Assembly: GCA_039889245.1 (NCBI GenBank)
Contig: JAZGVH010000002.1
Span: 3,658,001-3,722,000, forward strand
Reading direction: 5' to 3'
DNA length: 64,000 nt
Source of the DNA: Dermatophilaceae bacterium Soc4.6
GTDB lineage: Bacteria > Actinomycetota > Actinomycetes > Actinomycetales > Dermatophilaceae
Part shown: piece after piece, positions 1 to 9,008 of the stretch
Layout of the letters: each line of letters starts with the position of its first letter
Numbering within the stretch: the first letter of the stretch is position 1
Notes under the pieces: model-generated
The model's input: the letters and a program-made list of their open reading frames with translations, nothing else
Told to the model about the DNA's origin: nothing
The model's database searches: none
Position numbers and translations under genes: made by a program

Positions 1-1716
1 GTGGGAGCGCACGACGGTGGCGAAGAGCCAGGTGCGGATGATGTCGTGCCCCTGCGGGCGCTGGTCCATCGGGAAGACCGCGGCAAACAGCTCGGGGTCG
101 TCGAGCCAGCCGCCGGCGATCTGCGGGGTGAGGGAGCTCGTGGCCCAGGTGTCCATGATGTCGGGGTCACCGACGAAGCCACCGGGCTGGCCGCGCTGGC
201 TCTCGTCGAAGCCTGCCGGGGCCTCGGCGACGGGGTCGACCGGCAGTGCCGCCTCGGCGGGCACGATCGGGTGCTCGTGGTCGACGTCGCCCGAGGGCAG
301 CACGGGGTACCAGACGGGGATCGGCACACCGAAGAAGCGTTGGCGGCTCACCAGCCAGTCGCCGTTGAGCCCACCGACCCAGTTGTCGTAGCGGCTGCGC
401 ATGAAGGCCGGGTGGAAGTCGAGCTCGCGGCCGCGCTCGAGCATCTCCCCACGGATGGCGGCGTCACGCCCGCCGTTGCGGATGTACCACTGCCTCGAGG
501 TCACGATCTCGAGCGGCTTGTCGCCCTTCTCGAAGAAGTTCGCCTTGCGCTGGGTCACCGTCGGTTCGCCGTCGAGGTCGCCACTCGCGCGCAGCCCGTC
601 GACGACCGCGGTGCGGGCCGAGAAGGTCGTCTTCGTCGCCATCTCGTTGAAGAGCGTCCGGCCGGTGTCGGTCGTGACCCACTCGGGCGTCTCGCCCTGG
701 ATACGACCGTCGCGGGTGATGACCGAGCGGGTGGGCAGCTGCAGCTCGCGCCACCACTGCACGTCGGTGAGGTCACCGAAGGTGCAGCACATGGCGATGC
801 CGGCGCCCTTGTCCATCTCGGCGAGCGGGTGAGCCAGCACCGGCACCTCGACGCCGAAGATCGGCGAGGTGACCGTGGTGCCGAAGAGACCGGCATACCG
901 CTCGTCGTCGGGGTGGGCGATGAGCGCGACGCAGGCGGGGAGCAGCTCGGGGCGCGTCGTCTCGATGAAGACCGGGGTGCCGTCGCCCCGGTGGAAGGCG
1001 ACCCGGTGGTAGGCACCCGGGTAGTCGCGGGCCTCGAGCTCGGCCTGCGCCACCGCGGTCTGGAAGGTGACGTCCCACAGCCCCGGCGCCTCGGCCTGGT
1101 AGGCCTCGCCGCGGGCGAGGTTGCGCAGGAAGAAGGCCTGCGACACGGCGCGGGACCGCGTGTCGATCGTGCGGTAGGAGATGTCCCAGTCGACCGACAG
1201 GCCGAGCCGGCGGAAGGTCTCCTCGAAGGTCACCTCGTCCTTGACCGTCAGCACGTCGCACAGCTCGATGAAGTTGGCCCGGCTGACCGGCCGCTGGTCG
1301 GCGGCCTTGGAAGAGCCGCCCTCGCCGCCCTCCTGGAGCGGCACGAACGCGGAGTCGTAGGGCAGGGTCGCGTCGCCGCGCACGCCGTAGTAGTTCTGCA
1401 CCCGGCGCTCGGTCGGCAGGCCGTTGTCGTCCCAGCCGATGGGGTAGAAGACCTCGTGGCCGGTCATCCGCTTGTAGCGGGCGATGCAGTCGGCCTCGGC
1501 GTAGCCGAAGACGTGCCCGATGTGCAGCGACCCGCTGGCGGTCGGCGGTGGGGTGTCAATGGCCCAGATGCCCTCGCGGCCGCCGGCGAGGGCCGCGGCC
1601 CGGTCGAAGGTGTAGGTGCCCTGCTCCTTCCAGACCGCGGCCCACTTCTCCTCGAGCCCGTCGACGGTGGGCCTGTCGGGGATCGTCGTGGCGCGGCTGG
1701 GCGAGCTGGTCGTCAT
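1..1716 (-). CDS. valS: Valyl-tRNA synthetase, archaeal-type (3' end outside window)
   Basis: This enzyme charges tRNA-Val with valine in the cytoplasm. The first 572 codons are present and the frame runs off the left edge. The class I HIGH signature appears as SGSLHIGHVF, followed by GWDDNGLPTERRVQNYYGVRG. The stretch from TPPPTASGSLHIGH to GWDDNGLPTE matches archaeal-type ValS rather than the usual bacterial form, which reads PPPNVTGSLHMGH and GTDHAGIATQ. The KMSKS loop and the anticodon-binding domain lie outside the window. The ATG at 1716 has no clear Shine-Dalgarno. A weak -10-like GACACT ends six bases before it, so it may be leaderless. The family assignment is secure, the archaeal-type label is from recall of the motifs. 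Confidence 0.93.
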   Translation of the reverse strand, partial: MTTSSPSRATTIPDRPTVDGLEEKWAAVWKEQGTYTFDRAAALAGGREGIWAIDTPPPTASGSLHIGHVFGYAEADCIARYKRMTGHEVFYPIGWDDNGLPTERRVQNYYGVRGDATLPYDSAFVPLQEGGEGGSSKAADQRPVSRANFIELCDVLTVKDEVTFEETFRRLGLSVDWDISYRTIDTRSRAVSQAFFLRNLARGEAYQAEAPGLWDVTFQTAVAQAELEARDYPGAYHRVAFHRGDGTPVFIETTRPELLPACVALIAHPDDERYAGLFGTTVTSPIFGVEVPVLAHPLAEMDKGAGIAMCCTFGDLTDVQWWRELQLPTRSVITRDGRIQGETPEWVTTDTGRTLFNEMATKTTFSARTAVVDGLRASGDLDGEPTVTQRKANFFEKGDKPLEIVTSRQWYIRNGGRDAAIRGEMLERGRELDFHPAFMRSRYDNWVGGLNGDWLVSRQRFFGVPIPVWYPVLPSGDVDHEHPIVPAEAALPVDPVAEAPAGFDESQRGQPGGFVGDPDIMDTWATSSLTPQIAGGWLDDPELFAAVFPMDQRPQGHDIIRTWLFATVVRSH

Positions 1717-1758
1717 GGCGCCAGTGTCCCATCCCGCGGTGGCCGCGATGAAACGTCC

Positions 1759-3693
1759 TTACCCACGCATGGTCACTCGCTCCGTCCACTCGGGTGCAGC
1801 GGCCCCGACGGCCGCCCCGACGAGGTCACGGCTGCCCTCACCGGCTCGGACGAGCGCGGCATACCGCCCGTCGCGGGCCAGCAGGTCGTCGTGCGTGCCC
1901 AGCTCGACGACCCGACCGTGCTCGAGCACGGCGATCTGGTCGGCGTGGCGCACGGTGGACAGGCGGTGCGCGATGGTGATGGTCGTGCGCCCGCGGGCAG
2001 CGGCGTCGAGCGCCGACTGGACCTCGCGCTCGGTGTCGTTGTCGAGCGCGCTGGTGGCCTCGTCGAGCACCAGCACCCGGGGGTCGCGCAGGAGCGTGCG
2101 GGCCAGGGCCAGCCGCTGCTGCTCGCCACCGGAGAAGCGCAGACCGCGGGCGCCGACGACCGTGTCGAGCCCGGCGGGGAGCGAGCGCACCAACGGCGCC
2201 ACCTGCGCTGCGGTGAGCGCCGCCCAGAGCTCGTCGTCACCTGCCTCGGGACGGGCGTGCAGCAGGTTGGCGCGCACCGAGGCGTGCAGCAGGTAGGTGT
2301 CCTGCGAGACCACGCCGACGCTGTCGGCGACGTCGTCGGACGAGAGGTCTCGCAGGTCGGTGCCGTCGAGGGTGACCCGGCCGGTGCTCGGGTCGGCGAG
2401 GCGCGAGACCAGGCCGGCCAGGGTCGACTTTCCCGAGCCGGTGGCGCCGACGAGGGCGAGGCTGGTGCCGGCGGGGACGACCAGGTCGACGTGCTCGAGC
2501 GCGAGGGTCGCCGCGTCGTCGTAGCGGAACGAGATGCCCTTGAGACGCACCTCACCGACCACGCCACCTGCGGGGAGCGGCACCGGGTGGGTCGGGGCCG
2601 GCACGCTCGTCTGTAGGTCGAGGTAGCCGAAGATCCTGCTGAACAGGGCCATCGAGGACACGACCGAGACGCCGACGTCGAGCAGACCCATGATCGGTCG
2701 GAAGAGCCCGGTCTGCAGCGCCGTGAACGCCACCAGGGTGCCGATGCTCATGTCGCCCGCGGTCGCGGGGAAGCCGGCGGCGAGGTAGATCAGGGCCGGG
2801 ATGGCCGCGAAGACGATCGACATCGTCGACATGCGCCACCGTCCCGCGAGCTGGGACTGCACCTCGAGGTCGACCAGCTCGTGCGACGTGGCCGAGAACC
2901 GCTGCGAGACGCGCTGGCCGGCGCCGAGGCTCTTGCTGAGGGCGACACCGCTGACCGACAGCCCCTCCTCGACCTGGGTCAGCAGCTCGGCCATCGTGCG
3001 CTGCTGCCGGGCCGTCAGCTCGCGGCGCAGGAGGGCCACCCGGCGCGAGAGCCAGATCGCGGGCGGCAGGACGAGCAGGGACAGCAGGGACAGTCGCCAG
3101 CTGAGGGCCACCATGGCCAGCACGGTGCCGACCGCCGTGGTGAGGTTGGACGCGATGGAGGTGGCGGTCGAGGTCACCACCGACTGCATGCCGGCCACGT
3201 CGTTGGTCAGGCGCGACTGGATCTCGCCGTTGCGGGTGCGGGTGAAGAAGGCCAGCGACTGGTGCTGCAGGTGGGCGAAGACGTCGGTGCGCAGGCGGTG
3301 CATGACGCGCTGACCGACCAGGGTCGAGCGCCAGGTCTGCAGCACACCCAGCACGGACGTGACCACCGTGACGGCGAGCATGCCGCCGACAGCGAGCAGC
3401 AGCAGGCGGGTGTCGCGTTGCGGGAGGGCGACGTCGATCACCTCGCGCAGCAGGAAGGGGGTCGCCAGAGCGATGGTGCTGGAGGCGACGATGAGGGCCA
3501 GCACGGCGGCGATCGACCACCGGTAGGGCGTGAAGAGGGCGGCGACGCGCGGCCACGAGACCGGTGACTCGGCCAGCTGGGCGCGGTCGGCGGGGGAGAC
3601 CCTGCGGGCGGAGGAGGATCCGCCGGGACGGCCGCGGGAGCCGGAGCGGGCCGCGGTCTGGACGGGATCGGAGAAGGTGCTCTGCATGGGCAT
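1759..3693 (-). CDS. ABC exporter, fused permease and ATPase
   Basis: This is a half-transporter of the multidrug/lipid exporter class (MsbA/MdlB-like) with 644 residues. It has a membrane domain with about six helices at residues 50-330, then a nucleotide-binding domain. The Walker A motif GATGSGKST lies near residue 416, the signature FSGGEQQR near 519, and Walker B VLVLDEATS near 537. It would act as a dimer in the plasma membrane and expel a hydrophobic substrate that cannot be named from sequence. The gene is divergent from a MarR-family gene and the space between them holds an alternating operator array, so the two very likely form a drug-inducible repressor-pump pair. Two in-frame ATGs (3693 and 3687) are both possible starts. 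Confidence 0.9.
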   Translation of the reverse strand: MPMQSTFSDPVQTAARSGSRGRPGGSSSARRVSPADRAQLAESPVSWPRVAALFTPYRWSIAAVLALIVASSTIALATPFLLREVIDVALPQRDTRLLLLAVGGMLAVTVVTSVLGVLQTWRSTLVGQRVMHRLRTDVFAHLQHQSLAFFTRTRNGEIQSRLTNDVAGMQSVVTSTATSIASNLTTAVGTVLAMVALSWRLSLLSLLVLPPAIWLSRRVALLRRELTARQQRTMAELLTQVEEGLSVSGVALSKSLGAGQRVSQRFSATSHELVDLEVQSQLAGRWRMSTMSIVFAAIPALIYLAAGFPATAGDMSIGTLVAFTALQTGLFRPIMGLLDVGVSVVSSMALFSRIFGYLDLQTSVPAPTHPVPLPAGGVVGEVRLKGISFRYDDAATLALEHVDLVVPAGTSLALVGATGSGKSTLAGLVSRLADPSTGRVTLDGTDLRDLSSDDVADSVGVVSQDTYLLHASVRANLLHARPEAGDDELWAALTAAQVAPLVRSLPAGLDTVVGARGLRFSGGEQQRLALARTLLRDPRVLVLDEATSALDNDTEREVQSALDAAARGRTTITIAHRLSTVRHADQIAVLEHGRVVELGTHDDLLARDGRYAALVRAGEGSRDLVGAAVGAAAPEWTERVTMRG

Positions 3694-3730
3694 CGGGCTT
3701 TCGGGAGACGGTCGAGGAGGAGGGCTGATG

Positions 3731-3761
3731 ATGAGGTTACCTCATCATGAGGCAACCTCGT
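3731..3761. promoter_or_regulatory. MarR operator array, four alternating half-sites
   Basis: Four 7-bp half-sites start at 3731, 3739, 3747 and 3755, an exact 8-bp step, in alternating orientation: ATGAGGT, ACCTCAT, ATGAGGC and ACCTCGT. Together they make overlapping palindromes, one with perfect 10-bp arms (3728-3737 and 3739-3748) and one with a single mismatch (3736-3745 and 3747-3756). The array lies between the exporter gene and the MarR gene and covers the place of the -35 box for the MarR start, whose -10 box TAGGCT is at 3768-3773. Binding by the adjacent MarR protein is inferred. Confidence 0.75.
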
Positions 3762-3779
3762 CAACGGTAGGCTGGGGAC

Positions 3780-4262
3780 ATGCATTCCCCCCGCACACCC
3801 GCCGACGGCACCGCGGAGACCGCGCAGGCCGCGCAGACCGACGAGCCGCCCCTCGACGACCTGCTCCTGTCGGTCTCGCGGCGGCTGCGGCGGCAGTGGG
3901 CGCACGGGCTGGCGCCGTGGGGGCTGTCGCCCCATCAGGGTCGGGCCCTGCGGGTGGTCACCGTCGACGGCTCGCTGCGGGTCGGTGACCTCGCCGAGGC
4001 GCTGCGGATCGCCCCCCGATCGGCCACCGAGGTCGTCGACGGGCTCGTCGAGCTGGGCCTGCTCGAGCGCGCCGCCGATCCCGACGACCGTCGGGCCACC
4101 CGGGTGGTGGCCACGCCGGAGGGCCGGCGGGTCAGTGCCGAGGTGCGCGCCGCCCGCACCGCGCGGGCCGACGAGGTCTTCGCGGTGCTCTCCCCGGTCG
4201 AGCGGTCGCTGCTGGCCCGGCTCCTGCGCACGCTCGCCGACGGCCCGGACGAGACCGACTGA
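3780..4262 (+). CDS. MarR-family transcriptional regulator
   Basis: This is a 160-residue winged-helix repressor. The core from LLLSVSRRLRRQW to LLRTLADG carries the MarR signature, with the recognition helix near RIAPRSATEVVDGLVELG and the wing DPDDRRATRV. About 25 low-complexity residues precede the DNA-binding domain. The ATG at 3780 begins six bases after the -10 box TAGGCT, so the mRNA is probably leaderless. The divergent neighbour is an ABC exporter, and the operator array 3731-3761 sits between them. The expected role is ligand-relieved repression of the pump and of its own gene. The ligand is unknown. Confidence 0.9.
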   Translation: MHSPRTPADGTAETAQAAQTDEPPLDDLLLSVSRRLRRQWAHGLAPWGLSPHQGRALRVVTVDGSLRVGDLAEALRIAPRSATEVVDGLVELGLLERAADPDDRRATRVVATPEGRRVSAEVRAARTARADEVFAVLSPVERSLLARLLRTLADGPDETD

Positions 4263-4341
4263 CGGCGGCCCCCGCCGACGCCCCCGCAGCGCGGTGCCGG
4301 TCGACCACCCGGCGCGGGCTCGGCGCCCGTAGGTTGGGCAG

Positions 4342-5802
4342 GTGCACACCTCGGTCACCACCGCCCTCGAGCAGGTCCTCACCGCCGCCGCCGGGGCCGC
4401 TCGCCCCTGGGCGTCCACGACTCCCGACCACCGGGCTCGAGCGCTCGAGGCCGTGGCCGACGCGCTCGACGCGCGCGCCGACGAGCTCGTGCCCCTGGCG
4501 CTCGCCGAGACGCACCTGCCGCCGCCCCGGCTGCGCGGCGAGCTCGCCCGCACCACCTTCCAGCTGCGGCTGCTCGCCGACCGGGTGCGCAGCGGCCTGC
4601 TCGACGACGTGCGCATCGACCACGCCGACCCCGCCTGGCCCATGGGCCCCCGACCCGACCTGCGGCGCACCCTCGTGCCGCTCGGCCCGGTCGTCGTCTT
4701 CGCGGCCAGCAACTTCCCCTTCGCGTTCAGCGTCGCGGGGGGTGACACCGCCAGCGCGCTCGCGGCGGGGTGCCCGGTCGTGGTCAAGGCCCACCCCGGC
4801 CACCCCGAGCTGTCCCGGGCCACCGCGAGCGTCGTCACGGACGCCCTGCGGGCAGCGGGCGCGCCCGACGGGGTCCTCGGTCTCGTGGAGGGTGTCGAGG
4901 CGGGGGTCGCCGCGGTGCAGGACCCCCGCGTCAAGGCGGTCGGCTTCACCGGGTCGCTCCGCGGCGGTCGGCACCTGTTCGACCTGGCCCAGTCCCGACC
5001 CGTGCCCATCCCCTTCTACGGAGAGCTCGGCAGCACCAACCCCGTCGTCGTCACCCCCGCAGCCTGGCGCGAGCGCGGGGAGGCGATCGCGGCGGGCCTC
5101 GCGGCGTCGTTCACCCTGGGCGCCGGCCAGTTCTGCACGAACCCCGGCGTCGTCCTCGTGCCCGACGTCGCCGGCCTCCTCGCGGCGCTGCCGCCGGTCT
5201 CCGGCGCGCAGATGCTCACCCCGGCGCTCGCGGAGGGCTTCGTCTCCGCCGTCGAGGCCCTGGCCTCGCAGCCCGGGGTGGAGGTCGCCCGCCGTGGCGA
5301 CGGCACGGCATACGACGCACCGGGGGCAGCCGTGCTCACGGCCACGGGCGCCGCCGCCCTGGCCCACCCCGAGATCCTCTCGGCCGAGTGCTTCGGGCCG
5401 TCGACCCTGCTCGTCGGCTACCGCGACCGCGAGCAGCTCCTGCAGCTGGTCGACGAGCTCGGCGGCCAGCTGACGGCCACCGTGCAGGCCGGCGGAGAAG
5501 ACGACACCCTGGCCCGCGAGCTCGTCCCGCTGCTGGCCGAGCACGCCGGTCGCGTGCTCTGGAACGACTGGCCGACCGGGGTGACGGTCAGTGACGCACA
5601 GCACCACGGAGGGCCCTACCCGGCCTCCACGGCGAGCGCGACGACCTCGGTGGGGACGGCGGCGGTCGCGCGCTTCCTGCGGCCGGTCGCCTTCCAGGGG
5701 CTGCCCGACGACGCGCTCCCGCAGACCCTGCGCGACGGCGCTGACGGGCCTCGACTGGTCGACGGACGACGGGTGGGCGACGTCTCACCGGCACGGCCCT
5801 GA
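4342..5802 (+). CDS. Aldehyde dehydrogenase, 2,5-dioxovalerate (ketoglutarate semialdehyde) type
   Basis: This 486-residue NAD(P)-dependent dehydrogenase oxidises an aldehyde to an acid through a cysteine thioester. The catalytic Cys is about residue 265 in GQFCTNPG, and the general base Glu is about 228 in FYGELGSTNP. The FYGELGSTNPVVV pattern and the short length are typical of the ketoglutarate semialdehyde dehydrogenase branch, which acts in sugar-acid and hydroxyproline breakdown. No sugar-acid pathway genes are adjacent, so the substrate is an inference. The GTG start at 4342 follows a TAGGTT -10 box by six bases, which fits a leaderless transcript. Confidence 0.85.
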   Translation: MHTSVTTALEQVLTAAAGAARPWASTTPDHRARALEAVADALDARADELVPLALAETHLPPPRLRGELARTTFQLRLLADRVRSGLLDDVRIDHADPAWPMGPRPDLRRTLVPLGPVVVFAASNFPFAFSVAGGDTASALAAGCPVVVKAHPGHPELSRATASVVTDALRAAGAPDGVLGLVEGVEAGVAAVQDPRVKAVGFTGSLRGGRHLFDLAQSRPVPIPFYGELGSTNPVVVTPAAWRERGEAIAAGLAASFTLGAGQFCTNPGVVLVPDVAGLLAALPPVSGAQMLTPALAEGFVSAVEALASQPGVEVARRGDGTAYDAPGAAVLTATGAAALAHPEILSAECFGPSTLLVGYRDREQLLQLVDELGGQLTATVQAGGEDDTLARELVPLLAEHAGRVLWNDWPTGVTVSDAQHHGGPYPASTASATTSVGTAAVARFLRPVAFQGLPDDALPQTLRDGADGPRLVDGRRVGDVSPARP

Positions 5803-5834
5803 CGTCGGCCGTCGCCGCCCAGTAGGTTGGCGGC

Positions 5835-6572
5835 ATGGAGCCCGTCTACGCGCCGGTCATCGCCCTCGCGCGCACCCTCTTCGCGGTCGAAGGCCTGAAG
5901 TTCACCCTCACGGGCACCGAGCACGTGCCGCGCAGCGGGGGAGCGGTCATGGTCATCAACCACACCGGCTACATGGACTTCACGTATGCCGGGTGGGCGG
6001 CCCAGCCCGCCCACCGCTACGTGCGGTTCATGGCCAAGGAGAGCGTCTTCCGCCACCGCATCAGCGGGCCGCTGATGCGCGGGATGAAGCACATCCCGGT
6101 CGACCGCGCCCAGGGCGCGCAGTCCTACCGCACCGCCGTCGACGTGCTGCGCGCGGGTGAGATCGTCGGCGTGTTCCCCGAGGCCACCATCTCGCAGTCG
6201 TTCGAGCTGAAGGACTTCAAGAACGGCGCCGCCCGGATGGCCAGGGAGGCGGGCGTCCCCCTCCTGCCCACCGTGATCTGGGGGTCGCAGCGCGTGTGGA
6301 CCAAGGGTCACCCCAAGCGGCTCGGTCGCCACCACGTGCCCATCACCGTCGACATCGGCGCCCCGGTCCCGGTGGGGCGCGACGACGACGTCGACGCCGT
6401 GACCGCCGCCGTGCGTCAGACGATGACCGGGATGCTCCACCGGGCGCAGGCGGCCTACGAGCCGCTCACCGGTGACGAGCGGATCTTCCTGCCGGCCCGG
6501 CTGGGGGGCTCGGCCCCGACCCTCGAGGCGGCCACCGCCGCCGAGGCGTCCGAGCGCCGTCGCCGCGCCTGA
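5835..6572 (+). CDS. 1-acyl-sn-glycerol-3-phosphate acyltransferase family protein
   Basis: This 245-residue protein belongs to the PlsC/LPLAT family, which transfers acyl groups to lysophosphatidate or related lipids at the membrane. The HX4D catalytic motif is NHTGYMD (His43, Asp48), and the second conserved block reads FPEATIS in place of the usual FPEGTRS. A basic and hydrophobic N-terminus suits a peripheral membrane enzyme. It is monocistronic, with a TAGGTT -10 box six bases before the ATG at 5835. The exact acceptor lipid cannot be told from sequence. Actinobacteria carry several paralogues of this type. Confidence 0.88.
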   Translation: MEPVYAPVIALARTLFAVEGLKFTLTGTEHVPRSGGAVMVINHTGYMDFTYAGWAAQPAHRYVRFMAKESVFRHRISGPLMRGMKHIPVDRAQGAQSYRTAVDVLRAGEIVGVFPEATISQSFELKDFKNGAARMAREAGVPLLPTVIWGSQRVWTKGHPKRLGRHHVPITVDIGAPVPVGRDDDVDAVTAAVRQTMTGMLHRAQAAYEPLTGDERIFLPARLGGSAPTLEAATAAEASERRRRA

Positions 6573-6610
6573 CGCGCCATCCGTCGGGCATGGGTCCTAG
6601 AGTGCCGAAC

Positions 6611-8971
6611 ATGGCCGGATCACTGCTGGGAAACGCCGTCCGCCGGGTCGAGGACCCCGACCTGCTGCGTGGACGGAGCACCTACGTCGACGACGTCCGG
6701 TCGGTGACCGGGGTGCTGCACGCCGTGTTCGTGCGCAGCTACGTCGCCCACGCGAGGGTGCAGTCGCTCGACGTCGAGGCGGCTCGCGCCGCCCCGGGGG
6801 TGCTGGCGGTCCTCACCGCGGCGGACCTCGACCTGGGGCCGGTCATCCCCTTCGTGCCCGTCAACGCCGACTGCCCCCGGATGCCGCTGGCCACCGACCG
6901 CGTGCGCTTCGTCGGTGAGCCGGTCGCCGTGGTCGTGGCGCAGACCCGGGCCCAGGCGGTCGACGCGGCTGAGCTGGTGGACGTCGACTACGAGCCGCTG
7001 CCCGCCGTGGTCGACCCCGAGGACGCGCTCGCCGACGGTGCACCCCTGCAGTTCGAGGCCGTCGCCCGCAACCTCGCGGGCGGTGAGCGCAGCGCACCCG
7101 GCGCCGACGTGCTCGACGGTGCCGCGCACATCGTGCGACTGCGGATGCGCAACAACCGGCTCGCCGTCGCCCCCCTGGAGGGCAACGCGATCCTCGCCGT
7201 GCCCGGCCTGCCCGAGGACGACCACGACGTCACGGCCTGGCTGGCGACGCAGATGCCGCACGGAGCGCAACGGGTCATCGCCAGGACCTTCGGTCTGGAG
7301 CGCGACCGCGTCCGGGTCATCGCCCCCGACGTCGGCGGGGCCTTCGGTGGCAAGGCCGGTGCAGGGGCCGAGCACCTCGTCACCATCGCCGCTGCCCGCC
7401 ACCTCGGCCAGCCGGTGAAGTGGGTGGAGACCCGCTCCGAGGCCATGCTCTCGATGCAGGGACGCAGCCAGGTCGACTACCTCGAGCTGGGGCTGGACGG
7501 CGACGGTCGCTTCCTGGGACTGCGGTGCCGGATCGTGGGCGACTGCGGTGCCTACGCCGGGTTCGGCGGCAGCTTCGCCTACAGCACGACCTACATCATG
7601 GCGCCGGGGGTCTACGACATCGGTGCCCTCGACTACGCCGGGGTGGCCGCTCTCACCAACACCGCTCCGGTGGGGGCCTTCCGGGGTGCGGGGCGCCCCG
7701 AGGCGGCCGAGATGCTGGAGCGTCTCGTCGACCTCGCGGCCGACGAGCTGGGCCTCGACCCGGTGGAGATCCGACGTCGCAACTTCATCCCCCCCGATGC
7801 CTTTCCCTTCTCCACGCTGGCCGGCATGACCTACGACAACGGTGACTACGACCTGCCGCTGCGCGAGGCGCTCCGGCTCGCGGACTACGACGCGCTGAGG
7901 GCGGAGCAGGCCGTGCGCCGAGAGCGCGGCGACGTGCTCCAGCTCGGTATCGGGCTGTCGGTCTACGCCGAGATCACCGGTGGAGGCGGCGGCGAGCTCG
8001 GGGTCGTCGAGGTCGACGAAGCGGGTGGCGTGACCGTGCGCGCCGGCACCTCGAGCCATGGCCAGGGTCACGCCACGGCCTTCTCCACCATCGTGGCCGA
8101 CCGGCTCGGCGTGCCGCTGTCGCAGGTGCGCTTCGAGCAGTCGGACACCGCCCTCGTGCCCCGGGGGTCGGGCACCGGCGGCTCCCGCTCGCTCCAGCTG
8201 GGGGGCAGTGCCGTCGCCGGGGCCGCCGACGACGTGGTGGCGAGGGCCACCGAGGTCGCGGCTTCGCTGCTCGAGGCGGCAGTCGCCGACGTGGAGCTCT
8301 CGGAGGGCCGGTTCCGCGTCATCGGCGTGCCCGAGCCGAGCCTCGGCTGGGCCGAGGTCGCGACGCAGTGTGCGCAGGAGGACAGCCCGCTGCGCTCCGA
8401 CCACGACTTCGTGGGTCACGGGGCCACCTTCCCCTTCGGCGCGCACGTCAGCGTCGTGGAGGTCGACACCGAGACCGGGCTCGTCACCCCCGTCGCCCAC
8501 GTCGCGGTCGACGACTGCGGGCGCGTGCTCAACCCCCTCCTCGTCGCGGGGCAGCAGCACGGCGGCATCGCCCAGGGCATCTCCCAGGCCCTGTGGGAGG
8601 AGTTCTGCTACGACGCCGCGGGCCAGCCGCTCACGGCGACCTTCGCCGACTACGCCATCCCCGCGGCGACCGAGCTGCCGAGCTACGTCACCGCCAACAC
8701 CGAGACCCCGACCCATCTGAACCCGTTGGGCGCCAAGGGGATCGGCGAGTCGGCGACGGTGGGCTCGACCCCTGCCGTGCACAATGCGGTGATCGACGCG
8801 CTCAGCCACCTCGGGGTGCGGCACCTCGACATGCCGCTCACCCCCCAGCGGGTGCTGCAGGCCTGCCACCGCGCGCACGAGGGCACCCTGCCTCCCGTAT
8901 GGAGCGAGCCCCCGGCCGTCTTCGACGACCTGCCGGTGCGTGGAGCGACGGAGGACTCCGCCACCATCTGA
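6611..8971 (+). CDS. Molybdenum hydroxylase large subunit (form II CoxL-like)
   Basis: This 786-residue protein is the molybdopterin-cytosine-dinucleotide subunit of a xanthine dehydrogenase/CO dehydrogenase family enzyme. Visible marks are the domain of residues 10-120 (DPDLLRGRSTYVDDV), GGAFGGK near 242, the loop AFRGAGR at 356-362, and the active-site Glu near 713 in KGIGESATVG. The loop corresponds to AYRGAGR of form II CoxL, not AYRCSFR of true CO dehydrogenase, so CO oxidation is unlikely. The FAD (medium) and iron-sulfur (small) subunits normally encoded next to it are absent on both sides. The ATG at 6611 is chosen because homology starts there and a TAGAGT -10 box lies seven bases upstream. 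Confidence 0.9.
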   Translation: MAGSLLGNAVRRVEDPDLLRGRSTYVDDVRSVTGVLHAVFVRSYVAHARVQSLDVEAARAAPGVLAVLTAADLDLGPVIPFVPVNADCPRMPLATDRVRFVGEPVAVVVAQTRAQAVDAAELVDVDYEPLPAVVDPEDALADGAPLQFEAVARNLAGGERSAPGADVLDGAAHIVRLRMRNNRLAVAPLEGNAILAVPGLPEDDHDVTAWLATQMPHGAQRVIARTFGLERDRVRVIAPDVGGAFGGKAGAGAEHLVTIAAARHLGQPVKWVETRSEAMLSMQGRSQVDYLELGLDGDGRFLGLRCRIVGDCGAYAGFGGSFAYSTTYIMAPGVYDIGALDYAGVAALTNTAPVGAFRGAGRPEAAEMLERLVDLAADELGLDPVEIRRRNFIPPDAFPFSTLAGMTYDNGDYDLPLREALRLADYDALRAEQAVRRERGDVLQLGIGLSVYAEITGGGGGELGVVEVDEAGGVTVRAGTSSHGQGHATAFSTIVADRLGVPLSQVRFEQSDTALVPRGSGTGGSRSLQLGGSAVAGAADDVVARATEVAASLLEAAVADVELSEGRFRVIGVPEPSLGWAEVATQCAQEDSPLRSDHDFVGHGATFPFGAHVSVVEVDTETGLVTPVAHVAVDDCGRVLNPLLVAGQQHGGIAQGISQALWEEFCYDAAGQPLTATFADYAIPAATELPSYVTANTETPTHLNPLGAKGIGESATVGSTPAVHNAVIDALSHLGVRHLDMPLTPQRVLQACHRAHEGTLPPVWSEPPAVFDDLPVRGATEDSATI

Positions 8972-9008
8972 CCCGGGTCGACGACCGGTCAGCGGTCGAC
9001 GACCGGGG

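Noticed and set aside
1-2616. Long open frame on the plus strand antisense to valS and the exporter
   Set aside because: It is made of Ala, Arg, Gly, Val and Glu with no domain, and it lies opposite two clear genes. High GC produces such frames.
6611-8971. True aerobic CO dehydrogenase
   Set aside because: The active-site loop is of the RGAGR type, not the form I loop with Cys, and coxM and coxS are absent.
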